DNA from: Bacillus xiapuensis
GTDB taxonomy: Bacteria; Bacillota; Bacilli; Bacillales; Domibacillaceae
Direction: 5' to 3'
Length of the DNA: 64,000 nt
NCBI RefSeq assembly: GCF_002797355.1
Contig: NZ_KZ454939.1
Span: forward strand, 373,828-437,827
Shown: positions 8,732-16,975 of the stretch, piece after piece
Position numbering within the stretch: the first letter of the stretch is position 1
Layout of the letters: every line of letters starts with the position of its first letter
Notes under the pieces: generated by a model
What the model was told of the DNA's origin: nothing
The model's database searches: none
Seen by the model: only the letters and a program-made list of their open reading frames with translations
Made by a program: the position numbers and the translations under genes

Positions 8732-9781
8732 TTACAACACGGTGATATGTCCGGGATGTTCTTCCGTCACTTCTCCAATGACCGCCGCTGCTACGCCAGC
8801 TGACTGTAAATCAGACAGCAAGCTCTTGGCGTCTTCGCTGGAGACAGCCATTAATAGCCCTCCGGAAGTGACCGCATCGCATAAAATCCATTGATCGATT
8901 TGGTCCATCGCTGTCGGGAAAGTTACATCTTCTTTTATATGGGCAAAATTATTTTTTGTTCCGCCTGGCACCGCGCCCGCTTCAGCCAGTTCTCTTACTC
9001 TGGGCAGCACAGGGACTTGATCTTTATAAATGCTGAGGCCAGTACGGCTTCCTTTCGCCATTTCCAATGAGTGGCCGAGTAATCCGAAGCCTGTTACGTC
9101 CGTACATGCATGGATATTGTAAGATGCCATCGTTTCAGCAGCTGTTTTATTTAATGTTGCCATCACTTTTGTGACATTGGCGATTTCTTCTTCTGTGACC
9201 AGTCCGCGTTTAATGGAAGTAGTAGTGATACCGACGCCGATTGGTTTCGTTAGAATCAGCTGATCTCCTGGTTTGGCCCCAGCATTTGTCCGGATTTTCT
9301 CCGGATGGATGATCCCCGTAACGGCCAACCCGAATTTCGGCTCTTTATCATCAATAGAGTGACCGCCCACTAATGTGGCACCTGCTTCCTGCAATTTATC
9401 TCCAGCTCCGCGCAAAATCTCAGTCAAAATGTTCTTGTCTAGTGAAGAGATCGGAAACGCCACAATATTTAATGCGGTAAGCGGTTTTCCTCCCATTGCA
9501 TAAATATCACTGATAGCATTCGCGGCAGCCACTTGTCCGAATGAATAAGGGTCATCAACAATCGGAGTGAAGAAGTCAACGGTCTGAACAATGGCTAAAT
9601 CATCGTTCAAACGGTATACACCTGCATCATCACTTGTATCTAAACCAACTAATACATCGGGATTCGGTGCGGCGGGCGGCAACTCTCTTAATACTTGAAC
9701 TAAATCAGCAGGCCCGATTTTACAGCCGCAGCCCCCTTTTGAAGAAAGTGAGGTAAGCTTAATTTGATTCGTTTCTGCCAT
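8732..9781 (-). CDS. selD: Selenide, water dikinase (selenophosphate synthetase)
   Basis: SelD makes selenophosphate from selenide and ATP. The glycine-rich N-terminus with the active-site region GGCGCKIGP uses cysteine where some orthologues have selenocysteine. The PurM-like ATP-binding core (GLDTSDDAGVY, VGGHSIDDKEPKFGLAVTG) is intact, and the length of 349 is normal. The neighbour is selU and no selA or selB is visible here, so selenouridine rather than selenoproteins is the visible use. The promoter contains an inverted repeat. Confidence 0.93.
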   Translation of the reverse strand: MAETNQIKLTSLSSKGGCGCKIGPADLVQVLRELPPAAPNPDVLVGLDTSDDAGVYRLNDDLAIVQTVDFFTPIVDDPYSFGQVAAANAISDIYAMGGKPLTALNIVAFPISSLDKNILTEILRGAGDKLQEAGATLVGGHSIDDKEPKFGLAVTGIIHPEKIRTNAGAKPGDQLILTKPIGVGITTTSIKRGLVTEEEIANVTKVMATLNKTAAETMASYNIHACTDVTGFGLLGHSLEMAKGSRTGLSIYKDQVPVLPRVRELAEAGAVPGGTKNNFAHIKEDVTFPTAMDQIDQWILCDAVTSGGLLMAVSSEDAKSLLSDLQSAGVAAAVIGEVTEEHPGHITVL

Positions 9782-9815
9782 GAGAAAACAACCTTTCTAT
9801 GCAATTGATATATAT

Positions 9816-9834
9816 ATTATAGAACAATCTGTTC
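9816..9834 (-). promoter_or_regulatory. selD promoter -10 and adjacent inverted repeat
   Basis: On the reverse strand a TATAAT (9816-9821) is directly preceded by GAACA-GAT-TGTTC (9822-9834), a perfect 5-3-5 inverted repeat. The repeat lies in the spacer where a repressor would block polymerase. The spacing differs by one base from the Bacillus LexA box, so the regulator is unknown. Confidence 0.5.
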
Positions 9835-9947
9835 GTAAAGCGAAATTTATTGTACAACGAAAGTGGAATTTTGAGGAATTATCCAATGGAAACCAGTGAA
9901 TTATGTTATAATATTATGTCTGAAAATAATCATCATAGGAGGTTACC

Positions 9948-11009
9948 ATGTCACAATTAGATTTGCCACCGCAGCCTCAGCCTGCGAATCATAAAAAAGT
10001 CCTTTGGCTTGTCGGGGCGTTTTTATTGATTGCAGCTGTTGGATTGCTTTATGTAAAATGGTGGCCTTATTACAACAAAACGATTACGGCCGCGACTACG
10101 CATTCGATCGGCTCATCCATTTTAGGAGATCTGTCGGAGACGGCGCCTTCCTGGCAAGCGGCTTTGGATTATGCCGCTGTTTATTTCCAATCTGTTTGGA
10201 AAGCAGCGATCTTAGGAGTTCTGCTCGGGTCCTTACTTCAAGTCTTGCTGCCGACACAATGGCTTCTGAAGTTCCTCGGAAAAGCCTCATTTGGCAGCAC
10301 AGCGATTGCTGGAGCAGCTTCGGTTCCAAGTATGATGTGCACTTGCTGTGCCGCACCCATCGCTGTTGGACTTCGGAAAAAGCAAGTATCGATCGGAGCA
10401 GCATTGGCCTATTGGATCGGAAACCCCATGATCAATCCAGCGACCCTGGTTTTTATGGCTTTCGTATTGTCTTGGGAATTTACCGTCATTCGTCTTGTAT
10501 TCGGGCTGCTTTTAACTTTTGGGGTCAGCTATATAGCGAATCGTTTAGTGAAAGAACGCCAGTCCGTCAATATTGATCAACTCGTCGCTGAGACCGAACT
10601 TAAGGGTAGCTTTTTATCCAGATGGTTCAAAAGCATGGGTAGCATGCTGCTTTACATTGTGCCGGCATATGTTGTATCCGTCTTGCTCCTAGGAGCGGGC
10701 CGTGTTTGGCTATTCCCGCAATTGAGTGAAACAGCTGCGAACAGTTTACTGGCGATCATTTTATTTGCAGTGGCGGGAACGCTGTTTGTGATTCCAACGG
10801 CCGCCGAAATTCCAATTATCCAAGCATTTCTTTCTCTTGGCCTTGGAGCAGGACCAGCTGCAGCCTTGCTGATTACATTACCGGCCGTCAGTTTGCCTTC
10901 TTTAATAATGGTAGCTAAGTCCTTTCCGAAGAAAGTCTTATTATTCGTGGCTGCTTCAGTCATTATTCTCGGGGTAGTTAGCGGCTTAGTCGGCAAAGCC
11001 ATTTTATAG
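9948..11009 (+). CDS. Permease of the YraQ/ArsP (DUF318) family
   Basis: A 353-residue integral membrane protein with about eight to ten hydrophobic segments in two repeated halves. The hallmark is the cysteine cluster SMMCTCCAAPIAVGLRKK at about residues 126-142, followed by GNPMINPATLVFMAF. Relatives include the methylarsenite exporter ArsP; the cargo of most members is unknown. It diverges from selD, sharing a 166-base intergenic region, so a link to selenium or thiophilic metalloid efflux is possible but only inferred. RBS is AGGAGG and -10 is TATAAT at 9907-9912. Confidence 0.75.
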   Translation: MSQLDLPPQPQPANHKKVLWLVGAFLLIAAVGLLYVKWWPYYNKTITAATTHSIGSSILGDLSETAPSWQAALDYAAVYFQSVWKAAILGVLLGSLLQVLLPTQWLLKFLGKASFGSTAIAGAASVPSMMCTCCAAPIAVGLRKKQVSIGAALAYWIGNPMINPATLVFMAFVLSWEFTVIRLVFGLLLTFGVSYIANRLVKERQSVNIDQLVAETELKGSFLSRWFKSMGSMLLYIVPAYVVSVLLLGAGRVWLFPQLSETAANSLLAIILFAVAGTLFVIPTAAEIPIIQAFLSLGLGAGPAAALLITLPAVSLPSLIMVAKSFPKKVLLFVAASVIILGVVSGLVGKAIL

Positions 11010-11356
11010 CAGGGGAATGTTCGTCAGTACTTGGCGATTCCAGAAAATATAGCATTCCGTCCATTTGATATACTTGCGCGTTTATTGGCTCTTCGCTGTT
11101 TTTAAATGAAGCGGGGAAGAACGGATACGTGTATAAGAAGAGACGCTGCATATAGTGCCAAGGATTTTATCATTTTTTCTTGCTTTTCAAGCAGTAAGCT
11201 GTTTGAAAGTATTTGAACACCTCTCATTTATTAATAGACAAGGAGTCTTGCCTAATTTTCAACTAAGATGTGTAACCTAAAAAAAGGCGGCCTCGCTGTA
11301 TAAATCTTTAATAAATTCACAACCTAAGTTGATGACTTTAATGGGAGGGAAGCAAT
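11010..11356. other. Intergenic stretch before sspH
   Basis: Nothing firm is seen: no frame with a ribosome binding site, and no strong hairpin after the permease gene. A sigma-G promoter for sspH is expected in the last 60 bases, but I cannot place it with confidence. Confidence 0.4.
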
Positions 11357-11542
11357 ATGGATCTAAAACGCGCCAAACAAATCGTTTCATCTTCTGCTGA
11401 TATTGATGTGAAATTTCAAGGGGCCTCCGTCTGGATCGATCAATTGCATGAAGATGAAAAAATGGCCACTGTTCATTTAAGAGGCCCGCTTGAAGAAAGA
11501 ACGCAGGTGGCGATTGCTGATTTAGTGGAAGCGGAGGATTAA
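11357..11542 (+). CDS. sspH: Small acid-soluble spore protein, H type
   Basis: The 61-residue protein begins MDLKRAKQIVSSSADIDVKF and contains WIDQLHEDEKMATVHLRGP, which match the SspH family of minor spore-core proteins made in the forespore. Length and charge are typical. It has the ribosome binding site GGGAGGGAAG. It is monocistronic, with its own hairpin terminator. It is direct evidence that the organism sporulates. Confidence 0.85.
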   Translation: MDLKRAKQIVSSSADIDVKFQGASVWIDQLHEDEKMATVHLRGPLEERTQVAIADLVEAED

Positions 11543-11546
11543 CAAG

Positions 11547-11581
11547 GAAGCCTGTTCTGCTTAGGCAGAGCGGGTTTCTTT
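11547..11581 (+). terminator. Terminator of sspH
   Basis: GAAGCCTGTTCTGC pairs imperfectly with GCAGAGCGGGTTTC and is followed by a T-rich tract. Confidence 0.75.
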
Positions 11582-11877
11582 TTCATTCTGCAAGACGTGT
11601 CACCCAAACAGCCAGCCCCTCCTATCTCGAAGCAATAAGCGAAAGCTGGATGAAATGCTAGAAAGAACGGATACAAATACAAAACAATACCCTAATATTC
11701 TCAGCCAAAGTTAAAATCCCCAAAAAACGGCTCCGTATCCAGAAAAATAAAAATTACTGAACAGAAATGCGTAGACCTCTTCAGTTTTCCAAGCCGGCCT
11801 GATATTATAAAAACATAACCCTATCAGCAATAGTCAAATAAAAAAGGAACAGCACTTTCCGCTTTCTAACGTTCTTG
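11582..11877. other. Non-coding stretch upstream of the CRISPR leader
   Basis: No cas2 or other cas remnant could be recognised where type I-C loci usually have the end of their cas operon. Two similar AGAACGGATAC words occur at 11113-11123 and 11661-11671; their meaning is unknown. Confidence 0.4.
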
Positions 11878-12049
11878 CTTAGTGCGAACCATAAGCGCAC
11901 ATAAAATCCCAGGGACATTCGCACCCGAATTCTAAGATGTTTTTTCCTTTTTCTTCAACTTATTATAAATTTATACCCTGTCTTTTAAAGAAAAGTAGCG
12001 AATTTTGGTGAAAAATGTCGATTCACCCCCATTTCAAGCCAAAATCGCC
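11878..12049 (+). promoter_or_regulatory. CRISPR leader
   Basis: The stretch before the first repeat begins with GTGCGAACCATAAGCGCACA and CATTCGCAC, the kind of motif I associate with type I-C leaders. It continues into a T- and A-rich tract with TATTATAAATTTATA, a possible promoter. Its place at the 5' side of GTCGCACTC repeats, opposite the degenerate repeat, supports this direction. Confidence 0.6.
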
Positions 12050-13070
12050 GTCGCACTCTACATGAGTGCGTGGATTGAAATTATTTTCTTATTCAAGAAT
12101 TAGGCTCTGAACATGGTCGCACTCTACATGAGTGCGTGGATTGAAATGCGATAGTAAGACGGCATAGAGTCGTACATCAATGTCGCACTCTACATGAGTG
12201 CGTGGATTGAAATTATTTTCTTATTCAAGAATTAGGCTCTGAACATGGTCGCACTCTACATGAGTGCGTGGATTGAAATGCGATAGTAAGACGGCATAGA
12301 GTCGTACATCAATGTCGCACTCTACATGAGTGCGTGGATTGAAATATAGTTTTTTCAGCAGCATCTTTTCTTACTAAAGTCGCACTCTACATGAGTGCGT
12401 GGATTGAAATACTCTGGGCTTGACCGTTCGTCGACTGGTAATACGTCGCACTCTACATGAGTGCGTGGATTGAAATATAACTGAATCAATTAAGACGGGC
12501 TGAACCATAAGTCGCACTCTACATGAGTGCGTGGATTGAAATATTGCTAACTTACAAGAAAAAAAGGAGGGTTGATGTCGCACTCTACATGAGTGCGTGG
12601 ATTGAAATATGTGCGGGCGGATCGCGGCAACGAATGGGTTGTGGTCGCACTCTACATGAGTGCGTGGATTGAAATCCGGAAGCAAACAGCGATACAGCCT
12701 ATACACGCGTCGCACTCTACATGAGTGCGTGGATTGAAATGGTTTTTGTGTTTTTGTACTGCAACCTGGCAGCCGGTCGCACTCTACATGAGTGCGTGGA
12801 TTGAAATGATTCGCACGTTTTTATTTACGGCGCTCTTAGCCGTCGCACTCTACATGAGTGCGTGGATTGAAATAAATCATCGGCAAGAAAAATGGATCAA
12901 TGTTTATGTCGCACTCTACATGAGTGCGTGGATTGAAATTCGATTTTAGAATAATAAGAACGATCAATCCCAGTCGCACTCTACATGAGAGCGTGGATTG
13001 AAATTGCTGTTGAGTTAGACGGCGGGAGGTTGGCTCGGGTCGCACTCTACATGAGTGCGTGGATTGAAAT
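12050..13070 (+). CRISPR. Type I-C-like CRISPR array, 16 repeats and 15 spacers, no adjacent cas genes
   Basis: The 32-bp repeat (GTCGCACTC...GTGCGTGGATTGAAAT, with the GCACTC/GAGTGC stem) occurs sixteen times with spacers of 33-35 bp. Spacer 1 (12082-12115) equals spacer 3 (12214-12247), and spacer 2 (12148-12181) equals spacer 4 (12280-12313), so there are 13 different spacers. Fifteen repeats are identical. The fifteenth (12973-13004) has GAGAGCG instead of GAGTGCG, a stem-breaking change near the leader-distal end. The repeat resembles Bacillus type I-C repeats. No cas gene lies in the window, so processing would need cas genes elsewhere. Confidence 0.97.
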
Positions 13071-13372
13071 GAGCCTGCTTTAATACTAGTAAAAGTGGAA
13101 TTATCAGATTATCTACACTGGCGTACCCCTTCCCAATTCACGGCACGCTTGAGTATCTGACCCCTGTTCAATATAAAACCATAGATTCTTAAAAATATTC
13201 AGCATAGCGCGGACATTCCAGCAACTTGTATTTTCTGCAATTTATCTCCTATAAGAACGCGGAGCGCATATGAAACTATGACTGGAGAAAAAAAGTCAAT
13301 CCCAACGCCGGTTGCCACATTCCTATAAAGGGATGGATGAAAACAGCTATAGCTTATGAGGAGGAGAAAAAG
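13071..13372. other. Trailer side of the CRISPR array
   Basis: I see no gene, repeat remnant or strong hairpin between the last repeat and the next gene. Confidence 0.4.
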
Positions 13373-13879
13373 ATGTCGAATTATTGGCAGCGTCCAGAAA
13401 TCAAAATCCCTAAAACGAAAAGCGAATGGATATGGGATATTATAGGCTTCTTCTTTTTCTTTGCCTCCATCTTGTTTCTGTTCATCGTTTGGGGGAACCT
13501 TCCAGAAAAGGTGCCTGCCCATTATGGCTTCTCTGGGGAAGTAAACAGATGGGGATCAAAGTGGGAACTGCTTATCCTTCCTGGAACGGGAGTATTTCTG
13601 CTTCTTTTGATGACGGCAATGGAAAGACATCCTGAAATGCACAATTACCCTCGCCGCTTTAATGAATCAAATGCTGAAGCCTTTTATCGGCACAGCCGAA
13701 AGATCGTAAATCAGCTCAAGAATATTTGCTTGCTCCTTTTTGCGTTCATTCAAGTTACAACCATTCTGATTGCTTTAGGCTACAAGATAAACCTAAATCA
13801 ATGGTTTCTCCCCGTCATTATTGTCAGTACGGGATGGCCTATCGTGATTGGGCTTATTAAACAAAAAAAGATTAAATAA
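13373..13879 (+). CDS. DUF1648-type membrane protein
   Basis: A 168-residue protein with about four membrane segments. The region IVWGNLPEKVPAHYGFSGEVNRWGSK is the DUF1648 signature, found in SdpI-like and other small membrane proteins; its function is unsettled. The ATG at 13373 is preferred to the upstream ATG at 13337 because GAGGAGGAG lies just before it. It stands alone between the CRISPR array and a DUF2533-like gene. Confidence 0.7.
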   Translation: MSNYWQRPEIKIPKTKSEWIWDIIGFFFFFASILFLFIVWGNLPEKVPAHYGFSGEVNRWGSKWELLILPGTGVFLLLLMTAMERHPEMHNYPRRFNESNAEAFYRHSRKIVNQLKNICLLLFAFIQVTTILIALGYKINLNQWFLPVIIVSTGWPIVIGLIKQKKIK

Positions 13880-13932
13880 TGGCTCATCTGCGGCCGGCCT
13901 TGCTAGAATGATAGAGAAAAGGAGGGATAACT

Positions 13933-14196
13933 GTGAGTGTACATAAAGAGATATCTCTGCATGCACAAAAGCAAAACCAGCTTTATCAGCAATTCATTGC
14001 GTTGGATGACAAGCGGGAGCATTTTATTGAAGAAGCGGTGGAATTGTGCAAAGCCGGCCGGGAGTTTACGACGGACCGCATTAATCAGGTGACGGAGCAA
14101 ATCAATCGCTTGGCCAACCATCGGCTGATTCCCAGCCGTAAATGGGTCACAGAGGAAATGGTGCGTGAATATGTGAAGAAGCTGCAAGAAAACTGA
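13933..14196 (+). CDS. Small DUF2533-like (YpbS-like) protein
   Basis: An 87-residue, charged, mostly helical soluble protein starting at GTG after AAAAGGAGGG. Sequence features such as MSVHKEISLHAQKQNQLYQQF and RKWVTEEMVREYVKKLQEN suggest the Bacillus DUF2533 family (YpbS). That assignment is from memory. Its function is unknown. A strong terminator follows. Confidence 0.6.
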   Translation: MSVHKEISLHAQKQNQLYQQFIALDDKREHFIEEAVELCKAGREFTTDRINQVTEQINRLANHRLIPSRKWVTEEMVREYVKKLQEN

Positions 14197-14226
14197 TAAA
14201 AGGGTGAAAGTCTGTTTCGCTCGCTG

Positions 14227-14259
14227 AACGCCTTACGAGAAATCGTAAGGCGTTTTTTG
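14227..14259 (+). terminator. Terminator of the DUF2533-like gene
   Basis: AACGCCTTACGA, a GAAA loop and TCGTAAGGCGTT, followed by a T-run. Confidence 0.9.
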
Positions 14260-14279
14260 TTCCGCGTGCAAGCTTTCTC

Positions 14280-14395
14280 CTTCTAGAATGGGGTGGGGAA
14301 TCTGAAATAAAAATAGGATAGTATGTAACCTACCTATTCGATTCGCTCGGTCTTGCAAGATGCGGGTGACAAAGGTGCTGCAGGGGATAACAGAA
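14280..14395 (+). repeat. Dispersed structured repeat, copy G (5' part and core only)
   Basis: Bases 14337-14392 align with the family core: GATTCGCTCGG, then a TGCAAGATGCGG equivalent of the first hairpin, then GTGACAAAGGTGCTGCAG. Upstream AGAATGG...GGGAA matches the 5' region of copy D. The 3' hairpin is missing, so it is a truncated copy. Confidence 0.6.
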
Positions 14396-14569
14396 AGTCT
14401 TTGATGTGTGGAGGTTCTTTTTATGAGAGTGGGGATCCCTGCCTTTTTGTATCCAGCCGCCGCTAGTATGCTTTTTTTTGTTTCTTTTGCTCAATAGGGA
14501 TTTTATTGCGTGTTCAAGAATATAGAAAATTGAGAATAATAAATAAATTATAAAGGCGGAGGGGTTATT

Positions 14570-15889
14570 ATGAAGGGGCTTGTATCGTTTTTCAATAAAT
14601 TGATGCAGCGCTATTTGCCGGATCCATTTATTTTCGTAATCATTCTCACTTTTTTTGTTGCTGGATTAGCGCTGCTTCTGACGGACAGCGGGCCATCCCA
14701 ATTAGTGGAGTACTGGGGCGGCGGATTTTGGGATTTGCTGGCCTTTGCGATGCAGATGGTGCTGGTCCTGGTTACTGGACATGCGCTGGCAAGCAGTCCG
14801 CTTTTTAAAAAAGGACTGGGACAGCTGGCTTCCATCCCTCGATCGCCGGGGCAGGCGATTATTCTTGTATCGCTGATTTCCTTAGCGGCATGCTGGATTA
14901 ATTGGGGATTTGGACTGGTGATTGGCGCTTTGTTCGCTAAAGAAATAGCGAAAAGAATGGAAGCGGTGGATTACAGGCTGTTAATTGCTAGCGCTTATAG
15001 CGGATTTGTGATTTGGCATGGGGGATTGTCAGGCTCTGTACCGCTTACGATAGCGACTTCTGGGCATTTTTCGGAAAAGGTGATCGGGGTTGTTCCAACG
15101 AGCGAAACACTGTTTTCAACGTATAATTTAGTGATTGTGGCGGCTCTTTTCGCAGTAATTCCTGTGATGAACCGCCTGATGATGCCAGGGAAAGATCAAA
15201 CGGTGGCGGTTGACCGGTCGCTGCTGGAAGAGAAGGATGTGGAGCGGACGGCAGCCGCCAGGGAGAAGACTCCCGCAGACCGGTTAGAAAACAGCCGGCT
15301 GATCTCGCTGGCAACAGGATTATTAGGGCTTTTGTTCTTAATCTTTTATGTGCAGGAAGAGGGACTGAATCTTAACTTGGATATCGTTAATTTTATTTTT
15401 TTATTTCTGGGAATTCTTCTTCACGGTACGCCGAAACGTTTTTTGGAAGCGGTGGGAAACGCGGTGAAAGGAGGGAGCGGCATTATCATTCAATTTCCGT
15501 TTTATGCGGGATTGATGGGCATTATGGTATCTTCAGGGCTGGCGGATGTGCTTTCGGAAGCGTTCGTCTCCATTTCCACGGAGGATACTTTTCATGTGCT
15601 TGTTTTTTGGAGTGCCGGTCTTGTAAATTTCTTCGTGCCTTCAGGCGGAGGGCAATGGGCCGTGCAGGCACCGGTGATGCTTGAAGCGGCGCAAACCATG
15701 GATGTTTCCCTGTCTAAAACCGCTATGGCGGTGGCATGGGGAGATGCATGGACGAATATGATTCAGCCGTTTTGGGCATTGCCGGCACTGGCCATTGCGG
15801 GGCTTAAAGCGAAAGATATTATGGGATTTTGTCTGATCACTTTATTGGTAAGCGGTGTGGTGATTTCCCTCGGGCTGTTTTTCTTGTGA
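14570..15889 (+). CDS. atoE: Short-chain fatty acid transporter, AtoE family
   Basis: A 439-residue protein with about ten membrane segments. It matches the AtoE family: QRYLPDPFIFVIILTFF at the N-terminus, LAACWINWGFGLVIGALFAKE, and NFFVPSGGGQWAVQAP near the C-terminus. Members import acetoacetate or short-chain fatty acids. No catabolic gene is adjacent, so substrate is by family only. RBS is GGCGGAGGGG. Confidence 0.8.
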   Translation: MKGLVSFFNKLMQRYLPDPFIFVIILTFFVAGLALLLTDSGPSQLVEYWGGGFWDLLAFAMQMVLVLVTGHALASSPLFKKGLGQLASIPRSPGQAIILVSLISLAACWINWGFGLVIGALFAKEIAKRMEAVDYRLLIASAYSGFVIWHGGLSGSVPLTIATSGHFSEKVIGVVPTSETLFSTYNLVIVAALFAVIPVMNRLMMPGKDQTVAVDRSLLEEKDVERTAAAREKTPADRLENSRLISLATGLLGLLFLIFYVQEEGLNLNLDIVNFIFLFLGILLHGTPKRFLEAVGNAVKGGSGIIIQFPFYAGLMGIMVSSGLADVLSEAFVSISTEDTFHVLVFWSAGLVNFFVPSGGGQWAVQAPVMLEAAQTMDVSLSKTAMAVAWGDAWTNMIQPFWALPALAIAGLKAKDIMGFCLITLLVSGVVISLGLFFL

Positions 15890-15914
15890 TCGACAGACCG
15901 TTGTAACCAAAAAA

Positions 15915-15950
15915 TGCGGCCATGGAATCGAAAGCGATTTCATGGCCGGT
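15915..15950. terminator. Hairpin after the AtoE-like gene
   Basis: GGCCATGGAATCG, loop AAAG, CGATTTCATGGCC. There is no strong T-run on either side, so termination is possible rather than certain. Confidence 0.5.
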
Positions 15951-16023
15951 GCAATGCTTCGCTTAACGGAATAATTTTTCAACTTTGAAATAAAAAGATC
16001 CAAACGCCGAGCGCGTGATTCAT

Positions 16024-16503
16024 TTAATCAAATTTTTTATACGTTTTTCCGTATTTTAAAACGCTGAAAATGGCTTTCCCGTCGCTGGGATGATTCTCTC
16101 CGTAGTCAATTGGAAGAAGGGCAAAGAACACATAATAAATAGAAAAATAAACAAATTGGTAAAAGAAGAGGTGCTTTGGCCAAATGTCTGCCAAGATCAT
16201 TCCATTGACAATGATGATCGATAAAATATTGAACAGGGAGCCTCCCGCATAAATAAGGGCATGCTTCCAGCGCCGTTCTTTGCGAATCTTGTCGTAAATG
16301 CAGGCGGCATCTGTGAAGTAAAACTGGCGAATTTCTATTTTGCCGAGCTTCAGGAGCTTTTTTCCTTTGCCGATAATTAGCTCAGTTCTAGCCCCGAATA
16401 GCTTAGCAAAAAAAACGTGACCTGTTATATGAATTAAAAAAGTAGCCGGCAATGTGATGAAAAAAGCCCAAGCAAAGGTTACCATATCGTCTAAAGTAAA
16501 CAT
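16024..16503 (-). CDS. Membrane M50-like protein with a degenerate zinc motif
   Basis: The protein has about four hydrophobic segments. FLIHITGHVFFAKLFGA sits where site-2 proteases have HExxH, with isoleucine in place of the catalytic glutamate. LLPIDYGENHPSDGKAI resembles their second metal motif (NPxPxLDG). It therefore looks like a catalytically dead relative of the M50 family, perhaps a regulatory or lipid-binding protein. The second in-frame ATG (16503) is chosen because GGAGGG directly abuts the first (16509). It is divergent from the next transporter. Confidence 0.55.
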   Translation of the reverse strand: MFTLDDMVTFAWAFFITLPATFLIHITGHVFFAKLFGARTELIIGKGKKLLKLGKIEIRQFYFTDAACIYDKIRKERRWKHALIYAGGSLFNILSIIIVNGMILADIWPKHLFFYQFVYFSIYYVFFALLPIDYGENHPSDGKAIFSVLKYGKTYKKFD

Positions 16504-16560
16504 GAACATCCCTCCTTTTCAAGCTTTATCCTGCTTGCAAGATCCCCTTCTCTCCCCTCT

Positions 16561-16707
16561 TCAAGAATGAAAGGGGGACTAAAAGTCAACGCAGAAGATC
16601 ACGGAGCCTGCATGCCCGTTACATTGTGATAAAGGCGTTGCCATGTCAGCTAATGTTCTTTTCAACAGCGGCCGATGAAAGCCTCTCCCGCTGATTAAAG
16701 GTTTTCA
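16561..16707 (+). repeat. Dispersed structured repeat, copy F
   Basis: It shares AAAAGTCAACGC, GATCACGG, GCATGCCCG, ATAAAGGCG and the 3' hairpin start TTCTTTTCAACAGCGG with copy A in the same order. The first hairpin is degenerate. It sits between two divergent genes. Confidence 0.6.
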
Positions 16708-16873
16708 CTATTATTTTGTAGCTATACCTCCTTCCATTGAAAGAAAACCTATTCTCCAAAATAGCGACAAAAGTAGGGTTGAAGCTTGGAGCTTTGTTCC
16801 TTTTGTTCAAAAGAAAGCTGCGGCAATGAAAGAAAGACTGTTGTATATTTATAAAAAGATATTGAATAATTAT

Positions 16874-16895
16874 TTATAATTACGTATAATTATAA
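16874..16895. promoter_or_regulatory. AT-rich near-palindrome upstream of the YfcC-like gene
   Basis: TTATAATTA-CG-TATAATTATAA is nearly self-complementary and lies about 80 bases before the start of a carboxylate or amino-acid type transporter. The preceding TTGAATAATTATT gives it a partial resemblance to an arginine-repressor (AhrC) box. The regulator is a guess. Confidence 0.35.
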
Positions 16896-16975
16896 AAAAT
16901 AAACGACGGGTTCAGCTTTGCACTCCAACGTGCAACAGCTGTCCAGTAAAATACAGCAGGAGAGGTTTGAGAAAT

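Noticed and set aside
8732-9781. A selenocysteine codon in selD
   Set aside because: The active-site position is cysteine (GGCGCK) and no in-frame TGA is present.
9822-9834. LexA (SOS) box in the selD promoter
   Set aside because: The half-sites GAAC and GTTC are five bases apart rather than four, so it does not fit the Bacillus LexA consensus.
12374-13045. Open frames across the CRISPR array (reverse 12374-12715 and 12836-13045, forward 12725-12949)
   Set aside because: They are translations of the repeats themselves, with the same peptide recurring at each repeat, and have no ribosome binding site.
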